From positions 1-64,000 of the forward strand of contig JALKBU010000010.1 of the NCBI GenBank assembly GCA_023091735.1: a DNA stretch of 64,000 nucleotides. Direction: 5' to 3'. This document shows, in pieces, positions 20,538-30,900 of the stretch (the stretch's first letter is position 1; each line of letters opens with the position of its first letter). A program made the position numbers and the translations under genes. This DNA is from Trichomonas tenax (lineage: Eukaryota; Parabasalia; Trichomonadida; Trichomonadidae). Below the pieces are notes generated by a model that searched no databases, was not told the DNA's origin, and worked only from the letters and a program-made list of their open reading frames with translations.

Positions 20538-21411
20538 TGTGTTGCTGTTGTGGTAATATGAAAGATTAACAAAAAATCTGTAACATTGATCAACAGATAG
20601 CTCAGCAAAATCCAGTATTTTTGATATCTCTTTTTGTATTCATAAACTCATCATGATTAATGTAACTGTCAATATTTGATGCAATGTCAGGAGAAATCAA
20701 AGTCATAAAATAAAAACGTGACATCAAGTCAAAAACATTCAATAAATGTTAACGTGTTCAATGTTTCATGCATTCCGCTGCAACATAAAGAATTAAAAGA
20801 TTGGTGTGAATTACCACACATCTAAAAATTTCATTTTTGTTGATTTAGATATTTTCTGTATATCTGAAGAACTCTGCTTTTCTAGCCTTTTGAATGCTTC
20901 ACAGAGCAATATCTCGTTGTGTTTGTGTTGAAAAATGGGCTTGCTCAGCAAAGCCCAGCTAATCAGATAATGGTGAAATGAAATATTAGCACAATCAATG
21001 TTTTTACCCTTTTATAAGCATCTATATGTCCTAAGCCACCTAAATATCATCATATCCAGTATTTACATGCTAAAGGTTATTATAATCATCATACAATTAT
21101 CATATTTTATTGGTTTTGATTCATAAAATGTGCGTGCTTCGACTTAATCTAAGCTCTATGATTTATAGATAGATTACAGTTTGAGTTATAACAATATTTA
21201 TGAAATTATTTCACCATTTTCATTTCCAATGAATTGGCACTAGCTTATATAACTTGATTTAAGATATGCCACAGATAGTTCTATTACCCATAGTTTGATT
21301 TGAAATTATTAGTAATCTTCGTTTTCAAGATCAGAAACTTGTTCACTTGCCTGAACAGATGGGTTCTCACTGCGACATTCCTCTTCCTCATCACTGTCTG
21401 GTAAATCATTT
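20538..21411. other. Intergenic DNA, possibly with further decayed ankyrin-gene sequence
   Basis: No intact frame. Some minus-strand stretches around 20600-20960 have coding-like texture but too many stops to support a call. Confidence 0.35.
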
Positions 21412-21776
21412 TCAGGTTCTTCTTGTTGAGGTTCTTGATTTTTCGTTTTCTTCTTGATTAACTTCTTCATTCGCTTCAGCACCTTCTTGTGATTGTTCGT
21501 TGTCTTGTTCTTCATTAACAATAAACTGTCCAAGGATAGCATTTAATGCAGGATCGTTATTAATAGCTGCAAGAAAGTGTTGCGATTGCATTTTTGTTTG
21601 TCCTTTTTTTGTCTCTTCTGAAATCTTATTAAATGTGTATCTAACGAATTCTTCAGCGGCCGTATGTTACGTAACATTTCGATTCCTTTCTTAGGAATAT
21701 CTTTCAAATCTGGATCCTGAGTGATAATTTCTTTGATTTTTGAAGCAGGAAATGCTGGTAGCTGTTTCGAACTCAT
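21412..21776 (-). CDS. Histone-fold protein (CHRAC/Pol-epsilon/NF-Y-like) with one frameshift
   Basis: The ATG at 21776 opens FPASKIKEIITQDPDLKDIPKKGIEMLRN, the first helices of a histone fold. Near 21668 the frame must change by one base to keep AEEFVRYTFNKISEETKKGQ, then the HFLAAINND helix and an acidic tail, ending at TGA 21412-21414. Read straight, the first frame instead ends at 21543 after a basic, non-family sequence. The pattern fits small histone-fold subunits such as CHRAC15/POLE4 or NC2/NF-YC, about 120 residues long, which pair with a partner and bind DNA. The break could be a real mutation, a sequencing error or, less likely, programmed frameshifting. Confidence 0.55.
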
Positions 21777-21820
21777 GAAAAATGGAGAACCTTAATTTAT
21801 TTACAAAACAAATTTTTATT

Positions 21821-21831
21821 TTTACATGTCA
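21821..21831 (-). promoter_or_regulatory. TGACATGTAAA motif upstream of the histone-fold gene
   Basis: TGACATGTAAA in gene orientation, about 45 bp upstream of the ATG at 21776. It is an exact copy of the motif found upstream of the giant Sfi1-like gene and the ankyrin gene. Confidence 0.4.
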
Positions 21832-21979
21832 AAAAATCATAATAAGCTTAAAGAATATGAATACATAAAGAGCTGGTTATATGATGATCAGATCATAAAA
21901 ATTATTATGGAATGGTGAAAATATAAAATTCGAATAAAAATAACAGACAATAAAATATAACATTTAACAAATATAAACA

Positions 21980-22888
21980 CTACTTAGCCATAACTTTCTC
22001 ATTTGAAACGCGGGAGAAGATTGGAGGAAGATCTGGATTCAGTTTGATTAATTTTTGGTCATTTTCGCTCAGTTCTGATGCCTTTGTATAGACCGGCCTC
22101 TTAATATACATTCTTGAATAGGCTTTACGCTTAGGAGTTTCATTAATTGTTTCCTTCGATTGTGATTCCAGCTGCTTTCTAATACCGATTGTCAAGCAGT
22201 CAGGAAGAGGCATCGTTCTTTCCTTCTTAATTTCCTTCTGTTCAACGACTTCTGTCCTTTGTTGTTTTAATGCTGTCTGTGCTCTGATTTTATTTGCTTT
22301 TCTAACAATAACAGCGTCTGCGGCACTGAGTGGACGCTCCATGAGCTTCTGTAATATGGATTGAGGTCTTTTCGGCCTGCTTTGCAGAGTTTCTCTTTTC
22401 TTTTGTGTTTTTGGTTTATCAGCAGCAGAAATGTCAAGGCCATCGAGAACTTTGAGCCATGGCATTGCAGCAGCAACTGTTTGTCTGTAACCTTTCTCAA
22501 GAGTTAAAGGATTTCCTCTTAAATCGAGAACTTCTAAGTTTCTTAAGTGAACTATTTTCGCTAAAGTCGCTTCAAGGTCCTGTAGGTTATTCGATGATAA
22601 GTATAACTCGTTCAAAAATGTTTGTCGTGAAAAATTCAAATCTCTAATATTGTTATCTCGTGCGTCAATGAGTGTCAAACGAATGTTTTTCTCGAGGTTG
22701 TTTAATACTTCTATCTTGTTGTGGGGTATATATAAAGCAATCAAGTTTGGATAAAATGAAAGGTCGTTTGGACCGATTTCGCGAATGTTTGCTTGGTCAA
22801 CAACGAGCTCCTGCGTGGAAAAGGGCGTAATACGCAATCTTGACGATGTTTCTAGAAAAGGATTCTTTATCTTTTTAGTTTCTTTCAT
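21980..22888 (-). CDS. Leucine-rich repeat protein, SDS22-like, possibly cytoskeletal
   Basis: The protein has 302 residues and starts at an ATG. Residues about 30-155 hold four to five SDS22-type leucine-rich repeats: FYPNLIALYIPHNKIEVLNN, LTLIDARDNNIRDLNF, LNELYLSSNNLQDLE, and RNLEVLDLRGNPL, followed by an LRR-cap-like PWLKVLDGLDI. A basic tail of about 150 residues follows without a known domain. LRR-cap proteins of this kind are common in axonemal and centrosomal complexes, and the neighbours here fit that. The assignment to a specific complex is not possible. It is divergent from the LisH gene, 328 bp away. Confidence 0.75.
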   Translation of the reverse strand: MKETKKIKNPFLETSSRLRITPFSTQELVVDQANIREIGPNDLSFYPNLIALYIPHNKIEVLNNLEKNIRLTLIDARDNNIRDLNFSRQTFLNELYLSSNNLQDLEATLAKIVHLRNLEVLDLRGNPLTLEKGYRQTVAAAMPWLKVLDGLDISAADKPKTQKKRETLQSRPKRPQSILQKLMERPLSAADAVIVRKANKIRAQTALKQQRTEVVEQKEIKKERTMPLPDCLTIGIRKQLESQSKETINETPKRKAYSRMYIKRPVYTKASELSENDQKLIKLNPDLPPIFSRVSNEKVMAK

Positions 22889-23216
22889 TTTTATTATTGT
22901 TAGATTTTGCCTAAAAAATAACGAACTTTGCGTAAAACCGCCGCATGCTTATCGAAATAAAAAATGAGATTTAAGAGAAATTAAATAATGGAATAAAATA
23001 TATTATTAGAGCTATAAATAATTTTATTATTTTTAATAAGTAAAATTGATCCTTTCATGCAAATATAAAATCAATCTTTGTCATTTTTAGATATAAAGCG
23101 TTATTTTAGATGCATTTATTTATTTTTTCATATAGAGATGCTATAGATATATTTTTCAAAGTCAACACTAGGAAACGCCGTTATTTTTGCAGTTAGTAAA
23201 AAAATCAATTAAAAAA
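22889..23216. promoter_or_regulatory. Shared divergent promoter region (LRR gene and LisH gene)
   Basis: This 328-bp AT-rich spacer lies between two head-to-head genes. I see no TGACAYGTAAA motif and no strong Inr. It may carry promoters for both genes. Confidence 0.35.
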
Positions 23217-24872
23217 ATGCAAAATGATTTAATCCCAGAAAGCAATGACGCCAACAGCGGCCCAAAGGTCATCGAGAAGATCTATTTCGCTGCTATAGCG
23301 AAGCAATTAGCGGTAAATTCGAAAGAATTGTTCAAAGAATCGAATTATCGAAAGCCAATGGACTCACAATCATATAACTTGGCTCTAAAATTCGTTACTC
23401 AATACTTATCTCAAAGAAAATTTAAATTATCTCTCGATACTGCGATATTAGAATCTAAAAATCTCTTCAAAATCAAAGAACAGAAAGCTTACGTTAACAA
23501 AGTGATGAAACTGGACACGGAAAAGTCACCAGTTATACAGCTTCTCGCAGCAAAAAAAGCTAAAAAAACAAGAAAAGAGTCATATAAAAAGATTAAGCAG
23601 AATTTAATGCAGTCGGACGATTCAGACATCACAGAGCAGAGTATTGTTGCTGAAGCAATCGAACTTCGTCAAAGAAATATCCAAGAAAATCAAAATCCGC
23701 AAAAACAAAAGGGAACACACAAGAAAGCAAAGAGAAATGTCGATACAGATGATACTTTTACTGAAGAAAGTGAAATTTTCGTTGTTCCTGTTCATGATCC
23801 TGCATATGGACTTCCAAAAGACGTTCAGAAGAAAATGATCAAGTCAAGGAACCAGCAACCCGACAAATCAAGCAAAATCAAGTCTTCCAAGCGCTCAACG
23901 AGCAAACACGCGAAATTAACGAAGAAATCATCAACAAACATCGATTTTTCGACATATTCATACACATACACTTACGATGAGTCCGCAGGAGGCTCTTCGA
24001 AGCAGAATGCCGCTGTGATGAAGCTTCCAACACCACCAGCGAGTGAAGGAACCGGATCTTATGCTTCTGGTTCTTATTACACAGGATATTCGTATTCTTT
24101 CACTGGATCTTACGCCTCTGGATCGTATTACAACCCAAGCTCAGCGAGATACGCACAATCGTACGCGAAACGCGCTGTTTCTTTCGTTTCATCATCAGAG
24201 AGACCTCAAAAAGAGGAACAAGGGCATCACTTCCAAACCGAGCCTGTCAGGGCACCTGAAGGAGCTCCAGACTTCTTAGTTAAGATCAGAGGAAAGGATA
24301 TCGGAAGCTCAGACGATGAAGGTGAACCAGTCGGACTCGCGAAGTACTCAGGACCCGCAATTGCTGGAATAAGGCCGGCGAAGAACAACGATTTCTTCAA
24401 TAAAGAAGCTGTAGAAGAGGCGCAAAAGGAGAGAGTTTTAAAGCCATCAGAGATAAAGAAATTGAACTTCTCGGAGAGATCCGCTGCAACAAAAAAGTCA
24501 GCTTCAGAGAAAGGATCTGGAGCTCTCGCAAAGCCTGCATCAAAGAGTGCACTCGAAAAACCTTCTAAAGCAGCAGCAGAGAAACCACAGCCTAAACCAG
24601 CTCCACTGAAACCTCCGTCAAAGAAATCATCAGTCAAAAAAGCAGAAATTCTCGAGAAGCTTGAAGCTGGCGAGGAAGAGGACGAAGTGAATACTCATGA
24701 AGTGCTTTCTGTTCAAGATGAAGAAGACGAAGGAGAGTATCACGATGATGAGTTAGAGAAGAATGAAGATGAATTAGAAAAGGATAAAGATGAACTTGCT
24801 GAAGAGGAAGAAGAAGAGGAGGAAGAAGAAATAGCTGAAGATGATGAACTCGCTGATGAAGGCGAAGAATAA
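23217..24872 (+). CDS. LisH-like, low-complexity acidic protein of unknown function
   Basis: I choose the ATG at 23217 (551 residues). The open frame also extends ten codons upstream but only to a TTG. The N-terminus (about 45-80) holds ALKFVTQYLSQRKFKLSLDT, a good LisH dimerisation motif as in FOP/centrosomal proteins. A basic linker follows. Residues about 240-320 form a Tyr/Ser/Gly block with near repeats (YSYTYTYDES, SYASGSYYTGYSYSF, SYASGSYYNPS). A Lys/Ala/Pro segment and a strongly acidic Glu/Asp tail end the protein. I do not recognise the family. LisH motifs often mark centrosome or cilium-base proteins, which fits the neighbours, but that is inference. Confidence 0.7.
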   Translation: MQNDLIPESNDANSGPKVIEKIYFAAIAKQLAVNSKELFKESNYRKPMDSQSYNLALKFVTQYLSQRKFKLSLDTAILESKNLFKIKEQKAYVNKVMKLDTEKSPVIQLLAAKKAKKTRKESYKKIKQNLMQSDDSDITEQSIVAEAIELRQRNIQENQNPQKQKGTHKKAKRNVDTDDTFTEESEIFVVPVHDPAYGLPKDVQKKMIKSRNQQPDKSSKIKSSKRSTSKHAKLTKKSSTNIDFSTYSYTYTYDESAGGSSKQNAAVMKLPTPPASEGTGSYASGSYYTGYSYSFTGSYASGSYYNPSSARYAQSYAKRAVSFVSSSERPQKEEQGHHFQTEPVRAPEGAPDFLVKIRGKDIGSSDDEGEPVGLAKYSGPAIAGIRPAKNNDFFNKEAVEEAQKERVLKPSEIKKLNFSERSAATKKSASEKGSGALAKPASKSALEKPSKAAAEKPQPKPAPLKPPSKKSSVKKAEILEKLEAGEEEDEVNTHEVLSVQDEEDEGEYHDDELEKNEDELEKDKDELAEEEEEEEEEEIAEDDELADEGEE

Positions 24873-24944
24873 ACTTTTTAATCACATTGTTTTTATGACA
24901 AAATAATTCATTTTTTTAACGAAAAATAAATAACAAAATAATGT

Positions 24945-27900
24945 TTAATATGTAAATTCTGTAATTTCGCTCTCTCCAAGATTCTCAAGGAAGTCCTTTG
25001 GTGGCGGATGGAGTCTTCCAGATTTCTTCTTGTGATGGGGATGTTTCTTTGGAACTTCTTCTTCGATATATTCTGGTTGCATTAACAGTTTAGTTTGTTT
25101 CCTTCTGTTTCTCGAAAGTTCTCTGATTCTTTCGATAGCGTCGAAGAACTCTTGGCTATATTCTTCATCGCTGTCATGATTTGTCTTCTTGTTTGGATCC
25201 CACCAATCCGGCAAAATCCACGTAACATGTTGCTTTGGAGAAGGAATCAAATTCTCGGGATTAATGACAATGTTGTCGAAATCATCTGTGGAGTATTCTT
25301 CTGAGAATGTTGGTCTGTCTGCATAAGGATCCCACCATGAAGGAAGGACCCATCTGATGTGCGGAACCTTTGGCGGATGAACAAGTGAACCGAGAGATGA
25401 ATCCAAAGCGTACATCATCGATTGTATAACAATATCACCTATCATTCCTTCCAAGTAATAATCAATATCCTCTTCCAACATTTCTTTAAGTTCATCTTCG
25501 TCATCTTTGAAAATCGGAAGTTTCTCCGTGAATGGAAATTCAAACTTTGTTGCTGAAAGTGATGCGATTCTTGAAGAAATAATTGTAGCTGCTTCAAGGG
25601 CAATCTTTGCTATTTCGATGCCTGCCGTAATTGATGGTTTGAATATTTGTTGTTGTTTTTCAAGTCTTGGTGAAGGAATATCTTTGATTGGTGAAGCAGG
25701 TTTTGGCTTTGGAAGTTCTGTTTTCGGAACAACAAACTTTGGAATTCTGATTTCATTTGGATCAATGCTTTGATTTTGTTCATTGTTATCATCATTTGAA
25801 GGTTCTACAAGTTCAATATTTTCGAATAAATTGAAAACAATGTTATCAACGAAATCATAAATGCAATCTTCAAATGCTTCATCGATGTTGTTAACGACAA
25901 TCTGTGTGTCGCTGTTTGATGTAACATTCTTCAATTCTCCAATTGCTGGTTTGAATATTTCTCTTTCAAAGTAATCTTGAATGTCTTCCATCAAACTCAA
26001 TCTCAAGTGATTCATCGACTTTCGAAGTCTGATATCTCTCTTGGCGTGGCTGCGAACGATTTCAACATTAGTGTTAATAAGAGGGACAGCAAGTTGTTGA
26101 ACGTTATCCATAATGCTGAACCTTCCAAGATTAGAACTGTCGAGACTGATGTGGTCGACAACAGGAGGTGGAATAATGATCTTTGTGATTGCATTTAATG
26201 GTTTTAGTTTCGTGTTAAGCATTGGAGTGAATGAAAGCATATCTGGGAACTCGATATCTAATTCTGCAGGGAAAACTTTGTCTGCGAATTGCGCTGTATT
26301 CGGTTTCGAGATTTGAGTGATGTTTTCTAAACAATAAACATTTTCAATCAAATTTTCAACAGGAATGAACAAATTGTCAACAGGAGTGACACTGCTAACT
26401 AAGAATGTGTTGTCAGCAGATTCTTTAGGAAACAAATATTCGAATGGATTATCAAATGTAAGTTCATTAAAGCCAAAATCAATGTCAAAATCTTTTCCTA
26501 ATTCTTCAGCAATTTGTTCTGTTCTCTTCAAATCAAGTTCTGGTTTATATGTTGTCAAACTGTTCTCAGAGCTTAAATCTATATGTAAATCATACTCATA
26601 TAAGTCCATCATATCATATATTTCATCAATTTGATGAATTTCTTCTCTGTCGTATCTCTCGAAAGGCATTCGTAACTCGAGGTCAGGAATAACAAGATTG
26701 ATATCGATAAGTTCTGATATTTCATTTGCGAGACCTGTTGGAATCTGTGCTGGAGTTAGATCTCCTTTAACTAATGAATCTAAAACTTTATCAATGGGTA
26801 AATTGAACAAATTCATTTCTCGTGAGAGATTGTTGACAAAGTTTCGCGTCAAAATGAAATGCTCTCTGATTGTTTGTGGCTTTGGTTTGCGTGGAACCAA
26901 TTTCATTAATGGATTGACTGTAACCAAATGTAGTTCATCGAAGCTTGGAATATCTGATATTTCATTGACACGAATCTCGACTTCTGGGATTTCAGGCTCA
27001 TTGAAATTATGAATTGGTTTCGTGTTATCAGGAACTGATATCAATTGATTGATCTCATAAAGATAATCTAATGGAATGATGTCATCAGGAATATTGAATT
27101 CTCTTTCAAATTTGACGAGATTATAAAGAACTTTTCCATAATCGTACAAATCGATGTTTTTGAGATCAATATTGAGATCACGAATTACATTCTCTGAATT
27201 GATTCGGATGAACTTTTCATCTGATTTAGGTCTTGCCGGGGCTGTTAAAGTCATCCTCTGCAATTTAAACATTGGAATTGTCAAAAGAGGCTGAATCTTC
27301 TTTGATATTTCAACTGAATCATTTTCAAATTTTGCAATTTTCTCATTTGGCGTTAATTGTAAAAGTGGATTGAAATCAATCGAAAATCCATCAAATTCTC
27401 CAAAATGAACATTGTATTTGACATTTTCAGCAAATGATAAAGGCAGCGATTCGTGAGAATAATCTTGTATGTGTGTTTTAATAGAGAACTCTCCAAACAA
27501 ATCAGAGAAATCAACATCGTAATTTGTTGTTTGTTCTTTTGGATATGATTTTTCAAAATGAGACAAAGATTCATTTTGCTTGAAATTAGGAATGTGCAAA
27601 AGATTAAGAATCGATTCAACCATTCTTGGATCTTTAGCAACATTCTGCGCATCAATTTTGTTCTTTTGGCTGAGTTTTATCGCTGAAAAATCAGTAATTG
27701 ATTTCATATTCTGGTCAAAATGAATGAAATTGATTTGCAAATTGTCATCAATTTCTGGTTTAATGAATGAAATGTCAACAGGCGGAATCCTGATTGGAAC
27801 AATATGAAGCAGACTTAAGTTGTTTTGTAACATAGCTTTCAGGCTGAATTCAACATTATAATCATTGAAATCGTAGATCCTAAGTTCATCTTTGATATAA

Positions 27901-30900
27901 TTTCCGAGATGATTTAATTTTGATTGATTTGTAAAATCTGGGATATGAAGCATTTGTTCAATATTCGAAAGAACATCGAGATTCTCTGATACTTCTTCAG
28001 CTTCATTCTCGAACTTCACAATGGGTTCATTTGGCTTTAGATTGACTAAAGACTTAAAGTTATTATCATTGAATTCAGTGTTAAACTCTATTTCAACATT
28101 GACTTGGTCTGCATCAGATAAAGGTGTTATTTCGTGTTCATAATTCATTAATGCATTTGCATTTATTAACTCATTGAATGGTTCGTTGAAATTAACATCA
28201 TAATCAGTTGTTTGTTCTTCAGGAATAATCTTTTCGAAATTGAAAATTGATGTGTTGAGATTGATTTTTGGAAGTCTAAAGTTCTCGCTGATTGATTTGA
28301 GAAGCTCTTTGTTACGAGAAACTTCATTTGAATCGTTTTCATTCTTATCACTTTCTTCAATTGGTGTAAAGTTGTACAATGATTTGTAAGTGAAATCCGG
28401 AATGAAAGTGAAATTAATTTGGTCGAACAATGAGAAATTGACGAAAGAAACATCAGGGTCAGGAACGAAAATTGGAGTTAAATTATCCAATGATTGCTTC
28501 GGATTTATCAATTTGTTCATTGATAAATCAAGTTCGTAATCAGAAAACTCATAGAAGTTAAGTTCATTGTGCTTGAAATTGACAATTCGATCAATAATTT
28601 TCTCGAAAGATATATCAGGAAGTTGAACACAAACTCCAATTTGCTTTGAAACATCATTAGCGTCTCTTTCAAACTTAACTGGCTTTTGTATTTGCTGAAA
28701 AGCATTAAGAGAGTTGTTCTTCATTGGCAAATTGCTGAAATTGACTTCAGGTTTGAATTCTATAACATTAATATCATGATAAGGAATCTGCTGCTTCATA
28801 TAGTTAGAAAATGCATTTCTTGGAATAAGTTCTTCGAAGTCCGGAAGCATTTGAACATAGTTTGAATTCTGTTCATCGATATTAATGTACTGATACCTAA
28901 GTATTGATGGATCAAACTTTGGAATTGATATTATTAAATCATGCATTAACCTGAAGTCTTCACAAGCTTCAACAGTTCTTCTATGAAGATGTGTGAGCTT
29001 TTCGTTTGGAATCAGTGAGATTAATGGCCTGAAAACATCACTTGAACTAATTTCTGGAATATCGAATTTGTATGAAACAGAATCTGCTGCTGTTAATGGA
29101 GTGAATGATTTCTGGAATGATAACAAATGATTCTGTTGTTCGAAATTATCTAATTCGAGATCAATATTAAATGAAGCATCTTCAGCTTCATCTAATGATA
29201 TCTTCTGAACATAACCAAACTCCGTGTTAATGTTTTGATTGATGTTGAGATGAAGATCAATATCAAATTTGATTTGTTCAGCATCATCAAGAATAGAAGG
29301 AACGTTTTCGAATGAGAAATCTATTCTTGAAGGCTTAACAAGAGTTTGTGGAATTTCATCGAGTTTCTGATCAATATTATCAACATTAATAATCTTATCA
29401 ACGTTGACATCAACAGTTTCTATCTGTTTGAAGTCTTTTAAGAATGACAAATTCGCTGGTTCAATAAAATCAGCTCTCAACAAAATATCATCAATAATTT
29501 CGCTTAAAATGTCGGCAGGAACATGAATATCCGGCCCTTCGAATGGCTTCAAACATTGTAATGTCTGCAGAGCTTTGCTGTCAATTTCAAGTTGTGGTAA
29601 CTTCATGTTATATTTAAATGTTAATAAATCTTTGATGTTTAATGGATACGGACGATGAACGAACTCCTTGAATGAAATTTTAGGACTGATTTCTTCAAGA
29701 GATAACTTATTCTCATAAAGGTCCTCGTCATCGTAAGATTGAACTTGGTGCTCTTCGTAGATGAAAGAAAACTTCTTCAAATTGACTAAATAATCTTCGT
29801 AAAGATCAATTGTTATATTTTCTGATTCTTGAATTAATTTCTCGTAGTTTGGTTTTGATTTCGGCTGTAAATGTAACAATGGATTTCTTTCTTCAAAGTT
29901 CAATTGTAAGTCAACATCATAATCCGTATATGAAAACGGAGTTGATTGTTTTTGAAAATTCATTAACTTCTCAGCTCTTTTGTCTAAATTATTATAAAAA
30001 TCTAAATTAAGTTGGATTAATGAAGCGGCTGTTTCAGGAACATCACCGCCATAAAAGTCGAGAACATCTTTTGAATAGTTTGCGATATTCTCGAAAGTAT
30101 TTTGCACACATGTGCTTGCAAATTTTGTATCAAAAGTAGCAACATTTTTAGTTGCTTCCTCCAAAAACTGGTGTGATAAGTTGATATTTGTAACTGGACG
30201 CTTTGTAAGTCTCGTAAGAGCATTGCCGTCAAACCTCAGGTCATCAAGAATATCATCCAAGATCGAAGCCGCCATTTCATCTTCTCCTGAAACAAATGGA
30301 ACAAAGTTAAGTGGTGAGAAAGATAAAAGAGGCTGAATTGTTTGTGTTTTGATTGATTTATCTTGGAAATTTAATATTGACTTAATGTGATTGTTAACAG
30401 CAAGCAGAGATCTTCTTCTCTGGCGCTTTGGACTTGGAATTTCATTCATCTTGAAGCTCTCTGAAAGAGAAGTGATTTCGATGAATTTGGGAATGAATGA
30501 AAATTCAGGTTTGGCGAATTTTGTTGCTGCAATTCTTGAGACTTTGTTAAGGATTCTTTTGTTGATTTGTGGTGGTTTAGTTTGCGTTTCTAAAATATGA
30601 GGAATTGATTTCTTTCTTGTATTAAACAAACTATCAATTGTATTTTCAAAATCAAAATTAATTTCACCGGAAACAATCTCGGCTTTTCTTTCGTTGATTC
30701 TTGACGCGATCTTTTTATCTATCACTCTCTTTGACAAAGCTGAGAATGGCTTAACATTGATATCAAATTTAGGAATTCTTAACTTGATGTCATTGGATGC
30801 AATTCGTGAAACATCATCAAGAGTTTTCTCTTGTTTATGTTTGGAAGCAGAAACTTTCTCTGATGCAACTGAAATCTGTTTTGCATTCTCTCTTCCAATC

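Noticed and set aside
23187..23216. Start of the LisH protein at 23187
   Set aside because: That codon is TTG; the first ATG is at 23217.
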